A DNA stretch of 64,000 nucleotides, taken from Triatoma infestans (taxonomy: Eukaryota > Arthropoda > Insecta > Hemiptera > Reduviidae). The stretch is taken from the NCBI GenBank assembly GCA_011037195.1, contig JAAEAF010000210.1, positions 1-64,000 on the forward strand, read 5' to 3'. The translations under genes and the position numbers were made by a program. Numbering within the stretch: the stretch's first letter is position 1; each line of letters starts with the position of its first letter. The notes beneath the pieces are model-generated. The model did no database searches and was not told the origin of the DNA. It worked only from the letters and a program-made list of their open reading frames with translations. Positions 56,151 to 64,000 of this stretch are shown one piece after another.

Positions 56151-56790
56151 GCCAAGCAGCCGTTAGAACATTGAGCTCTTTGGGCATCAGCTCTAAAATA
56201 GTTTGGGAATTGCTTAGGTAAACTTATCTAGGCAAGAGGAATAAAGTCACTCTTTTTTGGGTGCCAGGGCATGTTGGCATTGAAGAGAATGAGATGGCCG
56301 ACGCTGTGGCCAAAGATAGGTGCTGCATCCCCGCTTCTAGGGCCTGAACCTTTTTGTGTGGTCAGTGAACAGTTTCTCTCGGAAGAACTTAGGAAGAAGT
56401 TGGAGGTAAAGAGGTCTCAACTCTGGTACTCCATCCTCCTACTGTGGCAGGACAAGACCTGCCCGGGAAATTATAACCAACGGAAATCGGAGGCGTGCAT
56501 TGGCCCTTAGTAAGAACAAGCTCCGCGCTTTTACATGTTTCCTCACGAGACATTGTCGACTCAGAGAACACTTGACGAAAGCTGGGTTTGGCGAGTGACA
56601 GTAAATGCAGATTCTGTGGAGAGATGGAGGAATCTGCATTACATTTCCTAACGGACTGCGAGGCTGCCACTCAGAGAAGGCTTACGAACCTGGTAACTTA
56701 CCAGGAGGAGGAGGGGAATATACACTCCGTAGAGCCCGTCAGGTTATTGAAAATTCAGCCCAATATTTTGTTAAGATGATGAAGTCTATT
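56150..56790 (+). pseudogene. R1-like LINE 3' end: RNase H and C-terminus
   Basis: Plus-strand frames with VTLFWVPGHVGIEENEMADAVAKD, EPFCVVSEQFLSEELRKKLE, LWYSILLLWQ and, after frameshifts, MQILWRDGG in place of the CRFCGEMEE seen in frame at 56600. Ends near 56790. Same family as 2245-3118 and 27924-30605. Confidence 0.8.
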
Positions 56791-57157
56791 ACCAAACGAT
56801 CACTAACAAATATTAAAAGCGAGAGTTACCTGATTTTGAATTATGTCACTAAATATGAAGATGACAAACACATAGACAGATAGATATTTACTTAAACACA
56901 CAACGAGGTTTTCTTAGCATTTGTATTTGAAAACTTTTTCCGAATAATTAATCATTGGCGATGAGACTTTGAGGCTTCCCTCTTTAATGCTTAATCATGG
57001 AAAGTCTGGCTCTGCAGTCTGGCCAATTTAATTTAGCTTATGCTAAAAAAAAAAAAATTAAAATTAATTTTAGCGTAAGTTCTATGCCAGTGAATAGATG
57101 AACAGTAACCCCTCCAGACACCCAGTCTCTACCTGATTTCCATTTAACATGCAATCA

Positions 57158-57755
57158 TGGTATAGTTGTGAAGGGCGGGGGGTGATAATGTAGAAGAGCA
57201 CTTTCGACACTTTGATTCTTAATAGTTAATTTGACCCTGCAACAACCACGCTCTAATATTATTATAAAATATATATTAATTAAACAATTTAGATCATAAA
57301 ACTTCTTACCATTTTTTTTTATTCATTTTTTAAGGTGAACTATAATGTAATATATTATTAGTGCTAATATTAGTAACATTAATATTGATATCATTTTTTG
57401 TATGATTTGTAACTATGTTTTTATCTTGTAAATAAAGTTTCAATTATTCATTCATTTATTTATCATATGAAAAATTTTTGTAACAAAAGAAATGTGATGT
57501 GAACAAAAACAAAATAATAGTCAATATACATTTTACTTAGATACATGAAAATATTTGAACAATAATAAATAAATTCAGAATTAAACAAGAGCAAAATGAG
57601 TAAGGTGAGAGGTTTTATGATTGAAATTTTTTAATTAATATATATTTTAGAATAATATTAAAGCGTGGTTGTTGCAGGGTCAAATTAACTATTAAGAATC
57701 AAAGTGTCGAAAGTGCACTTCTAGATTATCATCCTGCCCTTGCCATTTTTAATAT
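57158..57755. repeat. Foldback element with ~150-bp inverted arms
   Basis: The left arm (57158-57312) and right arm (57600-57755) are inverted copies: GATAATGTAGAAGAGCACTT against AAGTGCACTTCTAGATTATC, and CCCTGCAACAACCACGCTC against its complement. The centre (57313-57599) contains GTAAATAAAGTTTCA and (ATTC)n, which looks like a LINE 3' end. A one-armed copy is at 49000. No coding region. Class unknown. Confidence 0.7.
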
Positions 57756-58300
57756 GATGGCTTACTTACTTCCTTAAGGGCTATAGAGGACACGAGCCTC
57801 AGCTACTGCAGCTCTATCCCTTGCTGACGTTCTCCATCCTTGCTGACCAAGGGCTTCCAAATCGTCCTGCATATACCTTAACTATTTCAGCCGAAGCCTG
57901 CCCCTCGACTTCTAACAACGTGTGGCTGATCCATTAAGGGAAAGATTTTTAAAGGGAAAGAGTGTCACCCTCGCCCAATCCCCAACCTGTAGGACCAGTG
58001 AGTTAGCATGGGGTCCCTTCTCCTAGATGGCCTGCCTTCGCCAACTACCCCTAGCAGTAATCATCTAACTAGACCATAAATGCCGCCGTTGATAGCAATG
58101 CAATTCCTCCTGCTGCCAGCTCACCACTTCCAATAGGCCAGCACTCAGTTTACTCCCAAGCTGCCCTGCTAGGTCCCTTTTAGTCAACTTTTATGACAGG
58201 CAGCTATTCCATGGAGCTATTCTAATCCGACTCCACACGGGTTTCAGTATGATTGTATGTCAAAAATAAATCAGGTAGACACTGGAGGAGTTATTCTGTT
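57756..58300 (-). mobile_element. Probable retroelement 3' end with (AAGT)n-like tail
   Basis: A block with higher G+C than its surroundings. On the minus strand it ends GAAGTAAGTAAGCC, a short tetranucleotide tail of the kind seen at RTE-type LINE or SINE 3' ends. No coding motif is recognised, so the class is a guess. Confidence 0.4.
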
Positions 58301-58454
58301 CACTCCTTCACTGATATAGAATTTACCCTAAAATCAATTTTCTATGCGTAAGGTTAAATTGATCAGACTGCATAACCAGCCGGTCCATGATACCGTATTG
58401 AAGAGGGAAGCCTCAACGTCTCTCGTCGCAGTCAGTATTTCGGAAAAGGTTTTG

Positions 58455-58994
58455 ATATAAGTAGTAGGTTATATATGTTTACTGTAAACTTAAACGTGAG
58501 ATTTTCTAGCTGGTAACATTATCACATCTCATACCAAGGTTTAGTGAAAATGTAACTCTACTGAGGTTTTTTTTTTCAGTTTATCACAATTAAGCCTTGA
58601 AACTTGAATCTTTTACTTGAAACGTTTTTCGGGAAAACTGATTCCTTAGATGTTTCTAGCGGAATCGTAAAGTTAAGCTTTTTTTTTAAAGAATAATTTT
58701 AGCACGATGTATAGTTCGTTGGTAGATTATATAAGTAGTAGATTATATATGTTTATTGTAAACTTAAACGTGAGATTTCCTAGCTGGTAACATTATCACA
58801 TCTCATACCAAGGTTCAGTGAAAATGTAACTCTACTGAGTTTTTTTTTTCAGTTTATCACAATTAAGCCTTGAAACTTGAATCTTTTACTTGAAACGTTT
58901 TTCGGGAAAACTGATTCCTTAGATGTTTCTAGCGGAATCGTAAAGTTAAGCTTTTTTTTAAAGAATAATTTTAGCACGATGTATAGTTCGTTGG
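58455..58994. repeat. Tandem duplication, two ~270-bp units
   Basis: Unit 1 is 58455-58728 and unit 2 is 58729-58994. Both begin ATATAAGTAGTAG and run through GTAAACTTAAACGTGAGATT, CTAGCTGGTAACATTATCAC and GGAATCGTAAAGTTAAGC to ATGTATAGTTCGTTGG. They differ at a few bases and in T-run length. Related to the minus-strand sequence at 53200-53480. Confidence 0.9.
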
Positions 58995-59470
58995 CACATT
59001 TTATATAATAGTAAGTTCATTAGAAGCAATATTGGAATCCAAATTTGAAGATAATTCGTTTACCGGACTTTACAGAATTGGTTTTTCAGATTTTTTTGGA
59101 GGGAAATTTACTCGGAAATAACTACAACGATTTTCTTTAAACTTGGAATGGTAACTGCACTGATATATTTAAACTTGCAATTATTATTTCAAATATGTTT
59201 TCACTAAAATCTGATGCTGGGAAGGAGGAAATTGTGATATCAAATAAGCGTTATCCTGTTTTGGCATTGACCTAACCGCTACAATATAATCGCACAATCA
59301 CAGTAGTACTATAACTATCACCCTATGTGCACAGAAGCTACATGTACCCACCCCACCAATACATTTCTGTTACCGCACCATTTTTGTAAAAATTCGAAAT
59401 TTATATAAAATATATCAAATTTATAATTTTAATAATTGCTGCAAGAAATAGTTGTTCACATCACAATTCT
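58995..59470. repeat. ~290-bp-unit repeat family, right end
   Basis: GTTTACCGGACTTTACAGAA, then CTACAACGATTTTCTTTAAA and ending with TATCAAATTTATAATTTTAA, GCAAGAAATAGTTGTTCACA. This is the same right end as at 969-1031 and 26547-26612. Confidence 0.65.
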
Positions 59471-59661
59471 TTTATTTTTGTTCCCATGACAACCTACAGT
59501 GTTACTAAATTTTAGTTTTCGATATGATTTTATTTTTAATTAATAATTAATTATTTTTGTAACATATGGGAAAACCACAGTTTTATTGTGCTGTTTGTTA
59601 ATGAAAATTCGATAAATGATGTTTGGAATCTCGTTGTTTTTTTTTTTTTTAATTAAATTAA

Positions 59662-59900
59662 AATCCGGAACCGGTCAGGAGTAAAAGAAATATGCATGTT
59701 TCGACGGATAAAATACCAGATGTTATCCAGTATTGCGGACCCATCCACATATTCAACATATTTAAAAATGTTTGAAATTGAGGTCCCAACGATGGGGAGA
59801 AAAATGTCAAACAGATCATTCATGATGATGTTAACCAAAATAGGTGCAGGACAACTGTCATGGCCAAACCATCTTTTTGTAGGTAAAAATTATTTATAGG
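59662..59900 (+). repeat. Fragment related to the hammerhead repeat at 61023
   Basis: 59662-59765 matches 61046-61140: CCGGAACCGGTCAG, AAATATGCATG, CGACGGATAAAATACCAG, TGTTATCCA and ATCCACATAT. The hammerhead core upstream of CCGG is missing, so only the 3' side of the motif is left. Confidence 0.6.
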
Positions 59901-59909
59901 TTACGTGAA

Positions 59910-60246
59910 TGTAACAGCAACCAAAGAGAGTAAAGAGAAGAGAAACAAACCCAACCACTCTCTCGGACTAGAGTGGGAGAAACTGTATAAATACAGCTAC
60001 GGACAGTCCATGAAAATACAGTTCAAAACACAGTTTGATACAGTTCAACACGTTTCCTCTATAGTTCATCATCTCACCAGTCATTTCGTGCCATTTTCAT
60101 ACCACTCTACCTTAACCATTCTGTATTGTAAAGTCCAGGCAGACTGTGTCTCAGTATTATTATACATAGTTTTAATCAGTGTTAACTCTATCTTCTTATA
60201 TCATCAACCAGATCCAAATTCTCTCCACCTAACACATCCAATATAT
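59910..60246 (+). mobile_element. Solo LTR, family 1 (about 337 bp)
   Basis: TGTAACAGCAACC to ACACATCCAATATATTA, homologous over its length to 9043-9362. The TATAAATACAG box is near 59989, and CTGTATTGTAAAGTCCAGGC is shared with family 2. No internal region adjoins. It lies about 425 bases upstream of the exon at 60671. Confidence 0.8.
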
Positions 60247-60615
60247 TAAAGTATCCTAATTTTTAACATAGATTCAGCTTTTTTATAAAGAGATCGTTTG
60301 GTGTGGGGTTGCCGTCCAATTATCGGAGTTTAATGTGTTTACTTTATCTAGTGGAATATTTGTGATAGGGAGGAAACGACAAGTGGGATCATTATGTATT
60401 CAGGCAGACTTGATTCAATGTTTTCTATAAATGATTCTATAAACTGAAATGAATTTTTAACATCAGAAGTTTCTTAGAAAATAAATGATTGAACTACTGT
60501 AAGTTGAAATGCTGGAATAAATATATCTAATATTAGTAATTTTTTTTTTTATTATGGGGGCCTCAAGTTTGATTTTGCGGCGAGGACTGCAAATACGAGT
60601 TATGCCACTGTCTCT

Positions 60616-60618
<3 letters not shown>

Positions 60619-60649
<31 letters not shown>
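60619..60649. repeat. (AT)n microsatellite next to a splice acceptor
   Basis: About 15 uninterrupted AT units. The run ends 21 bases before the exon at 60671, where the branch point and pyrimidine tract are expected; only TTTTTTTGG-type sequence separates it from the TAG acceptor. Confidence 0.92.
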
Positions 60650-60653
<4 letters not shown>

Positions 60654-60670
60654 CTTTTTTTGGTTTGTAG

Positions 60671-60877
60671 GGCACAGGATCCGGTCAACAAAGAACTCCA
60701 GAATTCGAAGAGGCATTTGAAAATATCAAAAAATTTTTACTAGATAAAGGTGAAGAGCTGAAAAAAACAAAACCCCTTCCTCCTCATAAAAATGACCTGT
60801 TAGGTAAAATCTTTAAAGAACATCATGATAAACTTATGCAGAAACTTAATGAAACTAACCCGAAACTTCAAGAAGAG
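60671..60877 (+). CDS. Internal exon, type A module (69 codons), copy 3
   Basis: The acceptor TGGTTTGTAG ends at 60670, and the donor GAG|GTAAGT, a perfect consensus, follows 60877. 207 bases are open, phase 0 at both ends. The product starts GTGSGQQRTPEFEEAFENIK and has FLLDKGEELKK, then LGKIFKEHHDKLMQKL, then LNETNPKLQEE. The exon lacks an early ATG. It is the most diverged of the live type A exons but keeps the F-x2-A/L-x2-N-x-K start, the K-E-H/Y-x-D/E-K-L core and the E-E end. The intron before it, from the B exon at 32713, is about 28 kb and includes the dead type A exon. Function unknown. Confidence 0.78.
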
Positions 60878-61022
60878 GTAAGTAAAAGTTAAAATAAGGG
60901 GAAAAAGGAATCTTATATTGTGTCCAAAGTAAATAATGAACATATTTGGGGTATTGCTAAATAGGAAGACTATCATCTGCTATTTTATCCGTCGTTCACA
61001 CTTTCTACACGAACTTGGTGAA

Positions 61023-61064
61023 TTTGCTTTGACGATGGATGAAAATCCGAAACCGGTCAGCAAG
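61023..61064 (+). ncRNA. Hammerhead-like motif, second family (one core change)
   Basis: Stem I: TTTGCT (61023-61028) pairs with AGCAAG (61059-61064), five Watson-Crick pairs plus one wobble. The core TTGACGA (61029-61035) matches CTGANGA except C3 to T. A bulged T follows, then stem II GGAT/ATCC with a GAAA tetraloop (61037-61048), GAAA, stem III AC/GT with CG, and C17 at 61058. Sequence to about 61140 repeats the block at 59662. The complete stems and the shared bulged T support a real ribozyme relative; the C3 change probably weakens or kills it. Confidence 0.6.
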
Positions 61065-61236
61065 AAAATAAATATGCATGCTACGACGGATAAAATACCA
61101 GGTGTTATCCAACATTGCGGATCCATCCACATATCCAGTAAGACTACCGTCTGACTGATATAATTATTTATTCACGAGGCAATCACAACACTATAATCAG
61201 AGACATTTTCCGTGGTAGCCTGCTTCATTTTGTGGT

Positions 61237-61274
61237 CATCGACCGGTTTCGGGCGTTCGCCCATCTTCAGGATG
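61237..61274 (-). ncRNA. Hammerhead ribozyme motif, minus strand, complete core
   Basis: Identical in the core to the minus-strand motif at 11045-11082: CTGAAGA, stem II GGGC/GCCC, GAAA, ACCGGTC and closing GATG. All conserved residues are present. Confidence 0.75.
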
Positions 61275-61432
61275 CGTTCTTCAGACAGTGTGCCAACACA
61301 GACTCGCATAGAGTAACTTAGTTTCACACTAACTGAGGCGTAACAGTTAGTGTTACTAACTCAGTCACTAACAGTTAGTGTGAAACTAAGTGACTCAATG
61401 CGAGTCTGTGTTGTCACACTGTCTGAAAAACG

Positions 61433-61469
61433 CATCCTGAAGATGGGCGAACGCCCGAAACCGTCGATG
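61433..61469 (+). ncRNA. Hammerhead ribozyme motif, plus strand, one base missing
   Basis: Same motif as 11187-11224, but GAAACCGTC replaces GAAACCGGTC, so one G of the stem III segment is lost. The self-complementary ACCGGT is destroyed. Core residues are otherwise kept. Confidence 0.65.
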
Positions 61470-61554
61470 ACCACAAAATGAAGCAGGCTACCACGGAAAA
61501 TGTCTCTGATGCTTTCCAGCTCTGCGGAACCAACCACCACAACAACACTATAAT

Positions 61555-62002
61555 GTTAGATTGCGCAAGACTAAGAAATGCTAGTAGAAGTATAAGATTC
61601 TGCAGGGCGACTATGTCTAGAAGACTTAAGTGACGTACCATTCTGTTTACTGGTGATAATTAAAACTTTACGATAACCCCCCCCCCTCAATGTTATTTAT
61701 TACTAAATAAAATCTATCACCATTGATATTAATTGAAAAAACCTAATGTGTAGCAAATGTCTTACTTTCTCTCATACTGCACTCGTAGTATGTTTCACAA
61801 ATTTACTTCAAAGTTGGACGATTATTGGCGTTAATGATTAGTGACTTTTAATTGGTGCTAGGAATATTATAACGGAGTGGTATCGTACATTTAACTGATA
61901 TAGTATTTTAGATATATAACGGTACATTTATTGATATACATTTATGGATAAATGCTATGGTTGTGAATAAATCTAAGCACTGCTTAGACAATTGATATAA
62001 TC
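61555..62002. other. Intron sequence, nothing recognised
   Basis: A/T-rich, with a C9 run near 61680. No gene or recognised repeat. Confidence 0.45.
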
Positions 62003-64000
62003 AATAGATAGATAGATACAATATTTATTTACCAAAATAAATATACAAATATAAATACAGATTATTTGGAAGTTCAAATATATAATTATATTACACCCTT
62101 CCTATAGCTAACATTAGATATAATACATACATTTACTATATAACTACTAGTTGGGGAAAAAAGTTGATTAAAAACCCCATGACATTTGAAAAATAAAGTT
62201 TATAGAGAAAATTGAATATTGGAGAGATTAAATTTTATGAATTAAGTATATGTTTTATTCTTTTATGGCGGGAGGTCTGTGAAGAATCGTAATCAGCAAT
62301 GGATTGTCAGAGAGGGTTGGGGTGCGTCCTGACTCTGGCGAGTAGTTTTTTCACTCTTAGTTTAATAAAGTCGCTTATAGTAGAGGTGTCCGTGATGTCA
62401 TAAAGATGGGAAATATGGGAATTTGTTTTGGGTAATTTGGAGTTTGGAGAGGTTAGATTTACAGGTGGAACTCCAGGCTGCACTGGCATATGTTAGCATT
62501 GGACGGATGACGACTTTATAGAGGATCAGTTTATTTCTGGCAGACATGTTTGAATTTCGGGACAGAAGTGGAAAAAGGAGCCTAATTGCTTTTTTACCTG
62601 TGTTTACTCTGTCTGTTATGTGTGCTGTAAAGTTAAGTTTGGAGTCGAGTAATATGCCTAAGTATCTGATGCTTTTGGACCAAGGTACTGTAATTCCGTT
62701 AGCTGTGACGTAACGTGTAATGTACGGTCTGCGTTTTGTAAACATGATGGCTTCAGTCTTGTCATTGTTGATGCGGAGTTTCCATTTTTGGCAGTATTTT
62801 GAGATCTTCTTCAGTCCTCCAGTGAGTCTGTTGGCTATTGTATCAGTCCTAAATGAGGTAGTATACAGTGCAAGATCATCAGCGTATAAGGCAAGGTTGA
62901 CATGTTCGGTTTTAAGGATGGAGTTTAGATATGTGATGAATAATGCAGGACCAAGGATAGAGCCTTGGGGTACTCCGGCAGAGACGGGATAAGATGAAGA
63001 TAAGGCGGAGTTTATGGAGACACAGGATTTTCTATTGGAAAGGTAGGAACGGATTAATTTTAGGAGATATGGAGGGAAGTTGTACTCGATTAGACGGTAC
63101 AATAGACCATGGGCCAGACAGTGTCGAATGCCTTTTCCATATCTATTAGAACCATGCCTGTATGCTTTTTCCTATGGAAATTAGCAGTGATGTAATCTAT
63201 TATTCTGGTGAGTTGTAGCGCTGTGGATAGTAGAGGTCTAAAGCCAAACTGTTCATTTATTTAAATGTTGTTGGATTTTAGAAAGTCCATTTATCTGGTA
63301 AGGATAAGTTTTTCAAAAATTTTGCTGAGGGCGCTGAGAAGGCTGATTGGACGATAACTATGAGGGGAGGAGACAGGTTGACCAGATTTTCGAACCAGTA
63401 TTGTTTTTGATCTCTTCCATGTAGAGGGAAGTAGCTCAACAAGAACATACTATTAAAAAATAGCTTAGTAATTTGTAGTAAACCTTTACGAGGTAGATGT
63501 TTCGGCAGTATGTTAGTTATACCGTCAAGTCCAGGACTAGTTTTATTTCTTCTAGAGTGAATAATGGTGGAAACTTCTTTTGGTGTGGTTAAATTGCAGT
63601 CAGAAGCAGGGAAACTATTAAGTAAATGTGTATTTTACTACTTGTGTCACTCTGTTAGAGTGAGAAGTGATACCTAAATTTGAGGTAAGTAAGTGCACAG
63701 ATTGAAAGTAACTGGCCATGATATTGTTTTTTTCAAAGTCAGAGCTATAAGTTTGGTTATTATAAGTAAGAAGAGAATCAGAGGAAATATGAGGAGTATT
63801 AAAGTATTTTATTGTCTTCCAGAAAAAAGACTGAGAGTTATCGAGATGTGATAGAAACTTTTGCCACTTCTTATTACGCCAGTTGCTAATGTGTTTATGT
63901 ATTGTTGTTTGAAATCTATTTAGAAGTTTCTTATATTCTGGATATCTGTGTTTTTGGTACAGATGCGGAAAATAATTTTTTAGTTTAATGAGAATTTTTA
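62003..64000 (-). mobile_element. Jockey-type LINE, minus strand, runs off the right edge
   Basis: The 3' end has AATAAATATTG followed by (TCTA)n (62005-62018). In minus-strand order from the edge: an RT approach region with WRNKKWQKFLSHLDNS near 63860, SYRPISLLSALSKIFEKLIL near 63330, FGFRP, MVLIDMEKAFDTVW near 63130, then the open frame at 63102-62398. No RNase H, which agrees with Jockey-type elements. Stops and frameshifts near 63470-63620 and 63260 mark it as dead. The endonuclease should lie beyond the window. Confidence 0.85.
62307..63102 (-). pseudogene. LINE reverse transcriptase palm and thumb
   Basis: 63102-62398 is 234 open codons with YLSNRKSCVSINSALSSSYP, GVPQGSILGPALF, catalytic YADD in LALYADDLALYTTS (near 62880), WKLRINNDKTEAI, IRYLGILLDSKLNF and LYKVVIRPMLTYASAAW. 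The frame then shifts near 62420 and continues to 62307 with ISDFIKLRVKKLLARV. The palm motifs are intact, but the protein as a whole is interrupted. Confidence 0.88.

Larger units (their letters stand above)
61198..61541 (+). repeat. Palindromic Penelope-type element, second copy
   Basis: The same arms as 10968-11266 but in the opposite orientation and with a longer palindromic centre (61296-61405) built on repeats of TAGTGTGAAACTAAG and AACTGTTAGTG-like motifs. An up-to-13-bp direct repeat ACAACACTATAAT lies at 61185-61197 and 61542-61554, overlapping the CAA tail. The 3' end carries CTTTCCAGCTCTGCGG and then ACCAACCACCACAACAA. No coding region. Confidence 0.78.

Noticed and set aside
1..64000. 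CRISPR array, operon, origin or other prokaryotic system
   Set aside because: No regular spaced direct repeats, no ribosome binding sites and no prokaryotic genes. The window is eukaryotic intron and transposon sequence.

Overview
This window reads as the interior of one very long plus-strand gene of an insect. The A/T-rich sequence, GT-AG introns, insect-type LINEs, a Tc1/mariner element, Ty3/gypsy and BEL/Pao relics and a tRNA-derived SINE all fit an arthropod. A hemipteran is only a guess. There are no bacterial features, and no rRNA or independent tRNA gene was found.

Host gene. Six small coding exons survive on the plus strand, all starting and ending in phase 0. They are of two alternating kinds. 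Type B exons encode exactly 84 codons each (1800-2051, 13309-13560, 32462-32713). Type A exons encode 66 to 70 codons (12057-12254, 27335-27544, 60671-60877). A seventh exon, type A, is dead (37349-37554). Order along the strand: B, A, B, A, B, dead A, A. Both modules look like charged amphipathic helices rich in Lys and Glu, and I do not recognise the protein. No first exon, signal peptide, last exon or poly(A) site is in view, so the gene runs off both ends. Two of the six exons (32462 and 60671) have no usable start codon and would be missed by ATG-based ORF finding.

Introns. Nearly everything else is transposon sequence. 1-12 kb: SINE, R1-like and other LINE pieces, a nearly whole Tc1/mariner of DD41D type inserted in a LINE relic, an internally deleted Ty3/gypsy remnant, and a LINE carrying a palindromic Penelope-type insertion. 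13-27 kb: R1-like LINE; a LINE interrupted by an R1-like tail with a 13-bp target duplication; then a full-length I-like LINE of about 6.66 kb with a 13-bp target duplication and several frameshifts. 28-39 kb: R1-like LINE split by a solo LTR, a second DDE transposon with terminal inverted repeats, a SINE, and a Penelope-like element with a GIY-YIG fragment between inverted arms. 39-49 kb: two Ty3/gypsy elements, one holding an inverted piece of itself. 49-64 kb: BEL/Pao and Jockey relics, SINEs, solo LTRs, a foldback element, repeats, the last exon, a second palindromic Penelope-type insertion, and a Jockey-type LINE running off the right edge.

Most notable. (1) The alternating two-exon module gene, probably built by serial duplication of an exon pair. 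(2) Hammerhead-ribozyme motifs in palindromic Penelope-type repeats, with complete cores on both strands of the element at 10968-11266, one complete core in the copy at 61198-61541, and related variants at 61023 and 36931.
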